Part shown: positions 1 to 6,703 of the stretch, piece by piece | How the letters are laid out: every line of letters begins with the position of its first letter | How positions within the stretch are numbered: position 1 is the first letter of the stretch | Assembly: GCA_959605475.1 (NCBI GenBank) | Contig: CAUHFS010000072.1 | Coordinates: 1 to 8,206 of the forward strand | DNA length: 8,206 nt | Direction: 5' to 3' | Origin: an uncultured Collinsella sp. | GTDB taxonomy: Bacteria > Actinomycetota > Coriobacteriia > Coriobacteriales > Coriobacteriaceae | Notes under the pieces: model-generated | Told to the model about the DNA's origin: nothing | Database searches by the model: none | Seen by the model: only the letters and a program-made list of their open reading frames with translations | Translations under genes and position numbers: made by a program

Positions 1-5
1 TTTCC

Positions 6-49
6 CAGATAAAACCTACCAAAATAAACCTGTCCCTTTTTGGCAGGTT
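6..49 (-). repeat. GGGAC-loop hairpin repeat, type A, copy 1 (terminator-like)
   Basis: Arms at 13-24 and 38-49 are complementary over 12 positions with one exception, A18 against C44, which is a G-U wobble in minus-strand RNA. The 13-nt loop (25-37) reads AGGGACAGGTTTA on the minus strand. The segment matches 776-819 at 42 of 44 bases. It overlaps the last two bases of the HD-hydrolase stop codon, and on the minus strand the stem is followed by TTATCT, so it could act as a weak intrinsic terminator for that gene. It could equally be a dispersed REP-like element; no transposase is nearby to decide. Confidence 0.75.
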
Positions 50-647
50 AGGCCTGGAAGGTGTCGCGGTCGGGCGCGAAGGACTGCATGGCCGCGATGG
101 TGCGGTCAAAGAGCTCGGGGAGCTCCCAGCCGAGCATCAGGGCGCCCTGCGAAATCACGTCGCGCGAGCAGCCGGCGGCAAAGCGCTTGTCCTTGAACTT
201 CTTCTTGAGCGACTTGGTCGTAAAGTCCATAACGCTCTTGCTCGGGCGCATGATGACGGCGGCGCCGATCAGGCCGGTGAGCTCATCGCAGGCAAACAGG
301 ATCTTTTCCATCTGCAGCTCGGGTTTGGGCAGCGAGGTGTTGAAGTCCGACGTGTGCGTCTGGATGGCGCGAATGAGCTCGGGAGACGCACCTTCACCCT
401 TAAGAATCTCGGCAGTATAGATGGTGTGGTTCATGGGGTCGTCCTCATGCTCCTCCCAATCCAAGTCGTGCAGCAGGCCGACGATGCCCCAAAACTCCTC
501 GTTCTCGGGGTCGAACTCGCGCGCAAAGTAGCGCATGGTGCCCTCAACCGTCTCGCCATGGGTAATGTGAAACGGGTCCTTGTTGTGCTCGTTGAGCAGT
601 TCGAATGCGCGGTCGCGGGTGATTCCGGCGGTGAGCGTCTGGGACAT
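48..647 (-). CDS. HD-domain family hydrolase
   Basis: This 199-residue cytosolic protein belongs to the HD superfamily of metal-dependent phosphohydrolases and resembles the short stand-alone predicted hydrolases of that group. The HD pair is His60-Asp61 in a GLLHDLDW context. An upstream histidine (His30 in HITHGE), His74, His98 in an IQTHTSD segment and Asp121 in ACDELTG are spaced as expected for further metal ligands. No second domain (GGDEF, RelA-like or nucleic-acid binding) is present, so the substrate cannot be named. The start at 647 is chosen because GGAGGT lies six bases upstream; the 41 extra in-frame residues upstream have no such site and run into the proA terminator. The stop codon overlaps a hairpin repeat. 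The gene lies downstream of proA on the same strand, but a strong terminator separates them, so it is probably transcribed alone. A promoter is not obvious; TATACGATAGTAA around 687-699 is a weak -10 candidate. Confidence 0.85.
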   Translation of the reverse strand: MSQTLTAGITRDRAFELLNEHNKDPFHITHGETVEGTMRYFAREFDPENEEFWGIVGLLHDLDWEEHEDDPMNHTIYTAEILKGEGASPELIRAIQTHTSDFNTSLPKPELQMEKILFACDELTGLIGAAVIMRPSKSVMDFTTKSLKKKFKDKRFAAGCSRDVISQGALMLGWELPELFDRTIAAMQSFAPDRDTFQA

Positions 648-653
648 GGCAAT

Positions 654-659
654 ACCTCC
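654..659 (-). promoter_or_regulatory. Shine-Dalgarno site fixing the HD hydrolase start
   Basis: GGAGGT on the minus strand lies six bases before the ATG at 647. It is the strongest ribosome binding site in the window and decides between this start and an in-frame ATG at 770. Confidence 0.85.
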
Positions 660-739
660 AGGTGAGTCGATGTTAGGACACGGTGTTACTATCGTATATC
701 GCCGCGGCTCAAGCCGAAAGGCAAAAAAGTTATGCGGAG

Positions 740-768
740 AAAAAAGCCGGGCGAACGTGTCGCCCGGC
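740..768 (-). terminator. Intrinsic terminator downstream of proA
   Basis: A perfect 9-bp stem (746-754 with 760-768, GCCGGGCGA) closes a 5-nt loop. On the minus strand it is followed by six T residues (745-740), the classic Rho-independent layout. It lies about 50 bases past the proA stop, behind the second hairpin repeat, and should insulate the HD hydrolase gene from proA transcription. The opposite strand has only four T-complement bases at 769-772, so minus-strand termination is the likely function. Confidence 0.85.
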
Positions 769-775
769 AAAACCG

Positions 776-820
776 CAGATAAAACCTGCCAAAATAAACC
801 TGTCCCTTTTTGGTAGGTTT
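776..820 (-). repeat. GGGAC-loop hairpin repeat, type A, copy 2
   Basis: This is a second copy of the 6-49 element, in the same orientation. The arms are 783-794 and 808-819, extendable by one pair (782/820), and the loop is identical. Only two bases differ from copy 1, G788 and T814, and these two positions face each other in the stem. The proA stop codon (819-821) overlaps the arm, just as the HD-hydrolase stop overlaps copy 1. With a strong terminator 10-40 bases further on, this copy is not needed for termination, which favours a dispersed-repeat view. Confidence 0.75.
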
Positions 821-2105
821 AGGGGCGGACCTGGCCGGTGCCGCGGAGCTTGTATTTGTAGGTAGTGAGGGCCTCGGCGGCGAAGGGTCCGCGGGCGTGG
901 AGCTTTTGGGTCGAGATGCCGATCTCGGCGCCCAGGCCAAACTCGCCGCCGTCGGTGAAGCGCGTGCTGGCGTTGGCGTACACGGCCGAGGCATCGACCG
1001 CATCCAGGAAGCGCTCACAAGCGTCCGCATCCTCGGCGATGATGGCCTCGGAATGCATGGTGCCGTAGCGGTTGATATGCGCGATGGCCTCGTCCTCGTT
1101 CGCCACGACCTTTACGCTCATCTCGAGCGCCAGATACTCGCGGCCCCAGTCCTCCTCGGTGGCGGCAACGTAAGCATCGTCCTCGACAAGACCGGCAGCA
1201 GCGCATGCGGCACACGTGGCCTCATCGCCGTGAATGAGCACGCCGTGGTCGTGCAGCACGGCCACGACCGCGGGCAAAAACGCATCGGCCACAGCACGGT
1301 CGACCAGCAGCGACTCGGCGGCATTGCACACGCCTACGCGCTGGGTCTTGGCATTAACGATAATGTTGAGCGCCTTATCAAAGTCGGCGGATTCATGCAC
1401 GTAGATGTGGCAGTTGCCCGTACCCGTCTCGATCACCGGCACGAGCGACTCGCGCACGCAGCGCCGGATCAGGCCTGCACCGCCACGTGGAATGAGTACG
1501 TCGACGATGCCGCGGAGCTTCATGAGCTCGCCAGTGGCCTCGCGGTCGGTGGACTCGATCATCGACACGGCCTCGCGCGGGAAACCCTTGGCCTCGAGCG
1601 CATCGGCCAGCAGCTCGGCGATCATGGCACACGAGTGATAGGCCAGCGAGCCGCCGCGCAGAATGCAGGCGTTGCCGGTGCGGATGCAGATGCCCGCGGC
1701 GTCGGCCGTCACGTTGGGGCGCGCCTCGTAGACCATAGCGACCAGGCCCAGCGGCACACTCACGCGGGTCAGGTCCACGCCGCTTGAAAGCACGCGGTGA
1801 TCGAGTACACGACCGACGGGATCAGGCAGCTCGGCGAGCTTCTCCAGGCCGGCGGCCATGCCCTCGACGCGCTCGGGCGTCAGCAGCAGACGATCGAGGA
1901 GTCCCGCCGAGGTACCCGCATCGCGCGCGGCGGACATATCGAGCTCGTTGGCGGCGACGATGGAGTCGACACCGTTGCGCAGTGCTGCGGCCATGGCGCG
2001 CACGGCCTCCTGGCGCCGCTCATCGCTCGCCGTGGCAAGCGAGGCCGACGCTGCCTTGGCGGCAACGGCAAGATCGTGGACATGCGTGGCTATATCGACC
2101 GACAT
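819..2105 (-). CDS. proA: Gamma-glutamyl phosphate reductase (ProA)
   Basis: This 428-residue cytosolic enzyme of the aldehyde dehydrogenase superfamily reduces gamma-glutamyl phosphate with NADPH to glutamate 5-semialdehyde, the second step of proline synthesis. Its length is normal for the family. The catalytic cysteine is Cys260 in the VGVCNAAESLL segment. The ProA signature region runs from about 333 to 355 (VVANEDEAIAHINRYG followed by TMHSEAI). The cofactor-region segment VPLGLVAMVYEARPNVT lies at about 117-133, and the C-terminal FGLGAEIGISTQKLHARGP stretch (389-407) is typical. The start at 2105 has GAAAGG about nine bases upstream. Its partner proB lies on the same strand but is separated by a gene on the other strand, so proA must have its own promoter, in the 112-bp region shared with the divergent peptidase. 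Its stop codon overlaps a hairpin repeat, and a strong terminator follows. Confidence 0.97.
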   Translation of the reverse strand: MSVDIATHVHDLAVAAKAASASLATASDERRQEAVRAMAAALRNGVDSIVAANELDMSAARDAGTSAGLLDRLLLTPERVEGMAAGLEKLAELPDPVGRVLDHRVLSSGVDLTRVSVPLGLVAMVYEARPNVTADAAGICIRTGNACILRGGSLAYHSCAMIAELLADALEAKGFPREAVSMIESTDREATGELMKLRGIVDVLIPRGGAGLIRRCVRESLVPVIETGTGNCHIYVHESADFDKALNIIVNAKTQRVGVCNAAESLLVDRAVADAFLPAVVAVLHDHGVLIHGDEATCAACAAAGLVEDDAYVAATEEDWGREYLALEMSVKVVANEDEAIAHINRYGTMHSEAIIAEDADACERFLDAVDASAVYANASTRFTDGGEFGLGAEIGISTQKLHARGPFAAEALTTYKYKLRGTGQVRP

Positions 2106-2148
2106 GGGCGGCCCTTTCTCCTAGAAGTTTGCAACCATGGTAGCCGAT

Positions 2149-2179
2149 TTGCGCATAGCCTCGCCCGCGGCGGTAGAAT
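2149..2179 (+). promoter_or_regulatory. Possible promoter of the peptidase gene
   Basis: TTGCGC (2149-2154) and TAGAAT (2174-2179) resemble -35 and -10 boxes, but the 19-bp spacer is longer than ideal. The -10 box is a good match and lies 38 bases before the ATG. The call rests on sequence resemblance alone. The proA promoter must lie in the same intergenic region, but no clear minus-strand candidate is seen. Confidence 0.35.
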
Positions 2180-2217
2180 TGGTCAACCCGAAACACCGCA
2201 ACGAACGGAAGACTCAC

Positions 2218-3636
2218 ATGGCCCTCATCACTTCGTACCACGTCCCCGGCCTTTACGTCCAGGACCACAGCATCGACGTCCCCCTTGACTGGCGCGGCCT
2301 GGAGCCGATGCTGCTGGCCGTCGGCAGCACCATGCGCCGTGGCGCTATGCCGGCACCCATCGCCGGCGCGCCCGAGAGCATCAAGCTCTTCTACCGCGTG
2401 GTTTGCGCGCCCGACCGCATCAACGACGATCTGCCGCTGCTCCTCTTTTTGCAGGGCGGCCCCGGCGGCGAAAGCCCGCGTCCGCTGTCGCCCACAAGCG
2501 ATGGCTGGATCGAGGAGGCCGTCAAGCACTTCCGCGTCGTGCTGCCCGACCAGCGCGGTACCGGACGCAGTAGCTGCGTGGACGGACGCACGATCAAGGC
2601 ACTGGGTGATCGCGCAACGGCCGCCGGCGCCGATACAGCACGCTCGCAGGCGGACTTCCTCAAGCGCCATCTTGCCAGCTCCATCGTGCGCGATTTTGAG
2701 TACCTGCGACTGGTGGGCTTTGGCGGCAAGCCGTGGGTCACGCTCGGCCAAAGCTACGGCGGCTTTTTGACGTTGAGCTATCTGTCGCTCTTCCCCGAGG
2801 GCGTGGCGGCAAGCTTTACCTGCGGCGGCATTCCGCACGTGCCGGCGAGCGCCAGCGAGGTCTACGCGCACACCTTCCCACGCATGGCAGCCAAGACGCA
2901 GCAGTATTACGACCGCTACCCCGCCGACGTCGAGCGCGTGGCAGCCCTGGCCGATGCGCTCGAGGCACAGAAGCCCGTGCTGCCCGACGGCTCGCCGATG
3001 ACGGTCGAGCGCCTACAGCTCATGGGCAGCGACTTTGGCATGAAGCCGAGCTTTGAACGCATGCATTGGATTATCGATCACGCTTTTGTTGATGGCGACG
3101 GCACGCTGACCTGCGACGCCTCGGTATCCGACAGCTTTTTGGTGCGCGCCTTCGAGCGCACCAACACGCGCACGAATCCGCTGTACTGGACGCTGCAGGA
3201 GTTCATATACGCCGACGGTGACACCATGCCCATTGGCTGGGCCGCGGCTGAAGAGAAGGCACACCGCGCCGAGTTTGACACCCTCGCGCGCCCGCTCATG
3301 TTTACCGGCGAGGCCATGTTCCCGTGGATGTTCGAGCAGATGCCCGAGCTCAAGCCCTTCAAGCCCGCCATGGACCTGCTGATGGAAGACACCAGCTGGG
3401 ACAAGATCTACGACCCGCAGCGACTGGCGTGCAACGAGGTGCCCCTGCAGGCCGCGGTGTATTTCGACGACATGTACGTCGACTCGGGCATGCAGCTCGA
3501 TACGCTCAGCCGCGTGGGTAACTCGCATGCCTGGGTGACCAACGAGTTCGAGCACGACGGTCTACACGGTAGCGTGGTGTTCAAGCACCTCTTCAACGAA
3601 GCCCTCAACCGCGGAGACCTGCGCCAAATCTTCTAG
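2218..3636 (+). CDS. Alpha/beta hydrolase, proline iminopeptidase type (family S33)
   Basis: This 472-residue protein resembles the larger prolyl aminopeptidases, which remove N-terminal proline from peptides. LLLFLQGGPGG (74-84) is the oxyanion-hole region, with QGGPG in place of the usual HGGPG. DQRGTGRS (111-118) follows, then the nucleophile elbow GQSYGG with Ser179. The acid is likely Asp418 in YFDDMYVDS, and the base is likely His446 in EFEHDGLHG. Residues 220-400 form the long cap characteristic of the larger subfamily. There is no signal peptide, so it should be cytosolic and act on imported or internally generated peptides. The start at 2218 follows GGAAG at a six-base spacing; an in-frame upstream ATG at 2137 lacks support. 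It is divergent from proA and convergent with proB, a suggestive position for a proline-releasing enzyme. Another S33 hydrolase specificity is possible, since substrate cannot be read from sequence alone. Confidence 0.85.
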   Translation: MALITSYHVPGLYVQDHSIDVPLDWRGLEPMLLAVGSTMRRGAMPAPIAGAPESIKLFYRVVCAPDRINDDLPLLLFLQGGPGGESPRPLSPTSDGWIEEAVKHFRVVLPDQRGTGRSSCVDGRTIKALGDRATAAGADTARSQADFLKRHLASSIVRDFEYLRLVGFGGKPWVTLGQSYGGFLTLSYLSLFPEGVAASFTCGGIPHVPASASEVYAHTFPRMAAKTQQYYDRYPADVERVAALADALEAQKPVLPDGSPMTVERLQLMGSDFGMKPSFERMHWIIDHAFVDGDGTLTCDASVSDSFLVRAFERTNTRTNPLYWTLQEFIYADGDTMPIGWAAAEEKAHRAEFDTLARPLMFTGEAMFPWMFEQMPELKPFKPAMDLLMEDTSWDKIYDPQRLACNEVPLQAAVYFDDMYVDSGMQLDTLSRVGNSHAWVTNEFEHDGLHGSVVFKHLFNEALNRGDLRQIF

Positions 3637-3637
3637 C

Positions 3638-3689
3638 AAAGGAGCGTCCCCACCTGCCGGCACAAAAGAAACATCCCCAAGTGCCGAAC
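3638..3689. repeat. Degenerate 27-bp direct repeat after the peptidase gene
   Basis: Two consecutive units share TCCCCA (3647-3652 and 3674-3679) and TGCCG (3655-3659 and 3682-3686), both at a spacing of exactly 27 bases, with partial matches between. On the minus strand the first unit contains GGGGAC and the second GGGGAT, recalling the loop core of the other hairpin repeats in the window. The first unit includes the 8-bp palindrome TGCCGGCA. It begins one base after the peptidase stop codon. The units are diverged, so this may be a decayed element. Confidence 0.45.
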
Positions 3690-3783
3690 AAGTGCCTGCA
3701 ACGACGATGCCGCAGGTAGAGGACGGAAAGCGAAAACGCCCCTTAGCAGTGGCTTTAAATCGTAGGTCGAACAAAAGAAGCGA

Positions 3784-3883
3784 GCGCCGCCCAGAGCGAA
3801 CAAGTTGGCATGAAAAAGGCGAGGCATAGACCTGATGGTCATGCCTCGCCTTTTGAATGACAAATTGTCGCTCTGGGCGGCGC
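3784..3883. repeat. Nested inverted repeat between the convergent peptidase and proB genes
   Basis: Outer arms 3784-3799 and 3868-3883 are a perfect 16-bp inverted repeat (GCGCCGCCCAGAGCGA). They enclose the inner terminator hairpin at 3813-3854, and the bases just inside the outer arms are also partly complementary (ACAAGTTG against CAATTTG). The whole could fold into one structure of about 100 bases. It lies 147 bases after the peptidase stop and 15 bases after the proB stop (3898). The outer arms are not needed for termination and might be ends of a small mobile element. Confidence 0.8.
3813..3854. terminator. Bidirectional intrinsic terminator between convergent genes
   Basis: The arms AAAAGGCGAGGCAT and ATGCCTCGCCTTTT pair perfectly over 14 bp. 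After one bulged A, GACC and GGTC extend the stem around a TGAT loop. The stem ends in TTTT on the plus strand and TTTTT on the minus strand, so it can stop transcripts of both the peptidase gene (plus) and proB (minus). Confidence 0.88.
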
Positions 3884-3897
3884 GCAGCGTCGACCCG

Positions 3898-5025
3898 TTA
3901 GGCGAAGACGATTAGATTATCCCTGTGTATCGCGGGCTTCTCGGCCAGGTCTGCGAGCAGGCGGTTGCTGGCGATCTGGTCCTGGCGGCGACCGGCAGCA
4001 AGCTCCAGCACGTCCGAATCGGCTTCGGCGATACCGCGGGCGACGACCATACCGCTCGGATCGCACACATCGAGCACATCGCCCTCGGCAAACTGGCCAT
4101 CGACCTCGCGAATACCCACCGCAAGCAGGGAAGAGCCACGGCTGACCAGCGCCTTCGCAGCACCATCATCGACCGTCACCGAGCCATGTGCCTTGTCGCC
4201 CAGCGCGATCCACAGCTTGCGGGGTGCGATGTCCAGACGCTCCGCCGGCGGATCGAACAGCGTGCCCACGCTCTCGCCGCGGGCGAGACGCACGAGCGCA
4301 TCGGGCTCCTCGCCCGAGCAAATCACGCTCTGAATGCCCGCCGTCATCAGGATGCGGCTCGCGCGGATCTTGGTAATCATGCCGCCCGTGCCCACCGATG
4401 TGGAAGAATCGCCCGCCGAGGCAATAATCTTGGCATCGATCTTATGCACGACAGGAACAAACTCGGCCGTGGGGTCTTCATGCGGATTGGCAGTATAGAG
4501 ACCATCGATGTCCGAGAGCGTCACGCACAGATCGGCAGAAACCAGGCAGCTCACAAGCGCCGCCAGCGTGTCGTTGTCGCCAAACTTGATCTCATCGACG
4601 GTGACGGTATCGTTCTCGTTGACGACCGGCACCACACCCAGCTCCACCAGGCGAAGCAGGGCGTCGCGCGCGTGCAGGTAGGACGTGCGGCGCGCCGTGT
4701 CGTGACGCGTGAGCAGCACGAGCGAGGTGAGCAGGTCGCGCGCATGGAACTCCTCGTCATAGACCGACGAGATGATGCACTGACCAGCCGAGGCGCAGGC
4801 CTGCAGGCTCGGCAGGTCGCCGACCGGCTTACGGTCGAAGCCCAGCACGGGATAGCCGCAGGCAATGGCGCCCGAGCTCACCACGACCAGGCGCCAGCCA
4901 AGCTCGCGCAGCGCTGCGGCCTGATCGGCAAGCCCGCCGATAAAGGCGCGGTTGACCTTGCCGTCGGCGCCCACCACCGTAGACGAACCGATCTTTACCA
5001 CCATCGTTTTATAAGAAGTCGTCAT
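3898..5025 (-). CDS. proB: Glutamate 5-kinase (ProB) with C-terminal PUA domain
   Basis: This 375-residue cytosolic enzyme phosphorylates glutamate with ATP to gamma-glutamyl phosphate, the committed and usually proline-inhibited step of proline synthesis; its product is passed to ProA. The amino acid kinase domain shows VVKIGSS (9-15), VVSSGAIA (48-55), NENDTV (136-141), FGDND (148-152), SDIDGLYT (171-178) and GTGGMITK (212-219). A PUA domain occupies about 277-355. Length and architecture match the two-domain ProB of E. coli. The ATG at 5025 is preceded by an in-frame TAA and has no Shine-Dalgarno sequence. Met8 (ATG at 5004), directly before VVKIGSS, is an alternative start, also without a ribosome binding site, so translation may be leaderless or helped by structure. 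It lies 88 bp downstream of pncB on the same strand, but a hairpin repeat ends pncB. proA is elsewhere, beyond an opposing gene. Confidence 0.97.
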   Translation of the reverse strand: MTTSYKTMVVKIGSSTVVGADGKVNRAFIGGLADQAAALRELGWRLVVVSSGAIACGYPVLGFDRKPVGDLPSLQACASAGQCIISSVYDEEFHARDLLTSLVLLTRHDTARRTSYLHARDALLRLVELGVVPVVNENDTVTVDEIKFGDNDTLAALVSCLVSADLCVTLSDIDGLYTANPHEDPTAEFVPVVHKIDAKIIASAGDSSTSVGTGGMITKIRASRILMTAGIQSVICSGEEPDALVRLARGESVGTLFDPPAERLDIAPRKLWIALGDKAHGSVTVDDGAAKALVSRGSSLLAVGIREVDGQFAEGDVLDVCDPSGMVVARGIAEADSDVLELAAGRRQDQIASNRLLADLAEKPAIHRDNLIVFA

Positions 5026-5048
5026 ACGTTAAACCAATCAACTGTTCA

Positions 5049-5080
5049 GCGAACGGGCGAGCGGGCGAACGGGCGAGCGA
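5049..5080. repeat. GC-rich 16-bp tandem repeat in the proB leader
   Basis: Two head-to-tail 16-bp units, GCGAACGGGCGAGCGG (5049-5064) and GCGAACGGGCGAGCGA (5065-5080), differ only at the last base. Each unit is itself two related 8-mers (GCGAACGG, GCGAGCGG), so the array can be read as four 8-bp repeats. It occupies the region upstream of proB, between the pncB hairpin and the start codon. Slippage during replication is the simplest origin; a regulatory role is unproven. Confidence 0.85.
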
Positions 5081-5081
5081 G

Positions 5082-5120
5082 AAAATAATCCGTGTTCCTC
5101 CGTCCCCTTCGGATTATTTT
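5082..5120 (-). repeat. GGGAC-loop hairpin repeat, type B, at the pncB stop (terminator-like)
   Basis: A perfect 11-bp inverted repeat (5082-5092 with 5110-5120, AAAATAATCCG on the minus strand) encloses a 17-nt loop that reads AAGGGGACGGAGGAACA on the minus strand. The pncB stop codon TAA (5114-5116) lies inside the first arm. On the minus strand the second arm ends in TTTT, so it could terminate pncB transcription. The loop core is shared with the other hairpin repeats at 6-49, 776-820 and 7387-7423, although the stem sequence is unrelated. Confidence 0.8.
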
Positions 5121-6619
5121 GCCCAGGGGAAGGCCGAAGCCGCGGCCATGTTCTTGCGCACGAGCTCGTCGCGCACCTGAGCCAGGCCCTGCTCCATACC
5201 CACCACATAGGTCTGCGGGTACAGGAAGCGCTTGAAAGCTGCGTCCAGATGGTCGAGCGCCCAAGCACAGCGCTCGCGCGCGTCCTGGATGCTCTCACGC
5301 GGAGCCACCGCACTGCCATCGCGCACGATCGGCACCAGCAGCTCGCGATACTCGAGTTCGGACACGTCGGTCACCAGGGCGGCATCGTTCACGGCCACAA
5401 GGGTATTGCCGCGTGCGGCGCCCTCCCCCGCCAGATGGTCCTCGTCGTAGATCATGTCGCAGACCGGGCCGCCAAAGCCGTCGTAATAACGGCGCACGCG
5501 TTGCACACCCGGGATCGTGCGCTTGTATGGCTGCTCAGAGAGCTTGACCACTGGCGTCCATGGATCTGCCTCGCTCGCACGGCGGGCGGAAAGCTTGTAC
5601 ACGCCGCCCAGCGCCGGCTGGTCATAGCAGGTCGCAAGCTTGGTACCAACGCCAAAGCTGTCGATGGGCGCGCCCTGGTCGAGCAGCGACTGAATCGTGT
5701 ACTCATCCAAATCGTTAGAAACCGAGATCCCCACATAGGGCAGGCCCTCGGCATCAAAACGGCCGCGCACATACTTGGAGAGCTTGGCGAGGTCGCCGGA
5801 GTCGATGCGAATGGCCGACAGGCGCTCGCCCACCGCTTCCATCTCCTTGGCAACCGTAATGGCATGTTCACAGCCCTCGCGCACGTCATAGGTGTCGATG
5901 AGCAGCGTACAGTTCTTGGGGCTCGACTTGGCAAAGGCGCGGAAGGCCTCGAGCTCGGAATCGAAGCTCATCACCCAGCTGTGCGCATGCGTGCCAAAGA
6001 CGGGAATACCGTAGCGGCGGCCGGCGAGCACATTGGACGTAGAGGAGCAGCCGGCAACGTAGCTCGCGCGCGCGACGGCCAAGCCGCCATCGGGACCCTG
6101 AGCGCGGCGCAGGCCAAACTCGGCAACGGGACGGCCGTCCGCCGCCAGCACCACGCGCGCCGTCTTGGTGGCGACAAGCGTCTGGAACCCAACGATGTTG
6201 AGCAGCGCCGTCTCAAGCAGCTGGCACTCCAGCGCGGGGCCGGTGACGCGAACCATGGGCTCGCGCGGAAAGACGAGCTCGCCCTCGGGCACGGCGTCGA
6301 TGTTTACATGCGCACGAAAATCGCGCAGGTAGTCGAGGAATCCAGGCTTGAACATCGCGCCGCCGGCCGGGGCCTGGAGCGAGGCGAGGTAGTCGATGTC
6401 CTCGGGCGTAAAGCGCAGATTCTCGACCAGCTCGGGCAGTTCGGCGGTGCCGCACATGACGGCATAGGCGCTGCCAAAAGGATGGTCGCGGTAAAACGCG
6501 GTAAAACAACCCTGCTCATTGGCCTTGCCGCTCTCCCACAGGCCCTGGGCCATAGTGAGCTCGTACAGATCAGTGAGCATTGCAATGTCGGTGGGATGCG
6601 AGATGTCGGTCAAAGCCAT
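5114..6619 (-). CDS. pncB: Nicotinate phosphoribosyltransferase (PncB)
   Basis: This 501-residue cytosolic enzyme joins nicotinate to PRPP, with ATP coupling, to give nicotinate mononucleotide, the entry step of the Preiss-Handler route of NAD salvage. The length fits the longer bacterial NAPRTase type. Visible motifs in order are YELTMAQ (19-25), EFGLRRAQGPDG (167-178), GTHAHSW (209-215), which contains the histidine that is phosphorylated in this family, IDTYD (241-245), IRIDSGD (270-276), FGVGTKL (322-328) and GGVYK (338-342). The start at 6619 has GAAAGG about nine bases upstream and immediately precedes the conserved LTDLYELTMA N-terminus. The gene lies 84 bp downstream of a small membrane-protein gene on the same strand with no evident terminator between, so cotranscription is possible. 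Its stop codon is inside a hairpin repeat, and proB follows on the same strand. Confidence 0.96.
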   Translation of the reverse strand: MALTDISHPTDIAMLTDLYELTMAQGLWESGKANEQGCFTAFYRDHPFGSAYAVMCGTAELPELVENLRFTPEDIDYLASLQAPAGGAMFKPGFLDYLRDFRAHVNIDAVPEGELVFPREPMVRVTGPALECQLLETALLNIVGFQTLVATKTARVVLAADGRPVAEFGLRRAQGPDGGLAVARASYVAGCSSTSNVLAGRRYGIPVFGTHAHSWVMSFDSELEAFRAFAKSSPKNCTLLIDTYDVREGCEHAITVAKEMEAVGERLSAIRIDSGDLAKLSKYVRGRFDAEGLPYVGISVSNDLDEYTIQSLLDQGAPIDSFGVGTKLATCYDQPALGGVYKLSARRASEADPWTPVVKLSEQPYKRTIPGVQRVRRYYDGFGGPVCDMIYDEDHLAGEGAARGNTLVAVNDAALVTDVSELEYRELLVPIVRDGSAVAPRESIQDARERCAWALDHLDAAFKRFLYPQTYVVGMEQGLAQVRDELVRKNMAAASAFPWAK

Positions 6620-6703
6620 GGGGCGACCTTTCGGATGCGTTGTGCAGAGGCTGAGGGTTGGAAAAGGGCAGAGTGTTCGGGCATGGCACCCAGCGCGAAT
6701 GGG

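Noticed and set aside
3562..3863. Short minus-strand open frames of 70 and 76 codons between the peptidase and proB
   Set aside because: They cross the terminator and nested inverted repeat or the peptidase 3' end, lack ribosome binding sites and show no protein-like features.
3925..5088. A 387-codon open frame on the plus strand opposite proB
   Set aside because: It mirrors the proB coding sequence, has no ribosome binding site and no recognisable motif. The same applies to the plus-strand frame at 810-1787 opposite proA and the minus-strand frames opposite the peptidase.
5026..5113. Riboswitch or attenuator in the proB leader
   Set aside because: The region is only 88 bp, made up of a tandem repeat and the pncB hairpin. 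No leader peptide with proline codons and no known aptamer pattern is seen.
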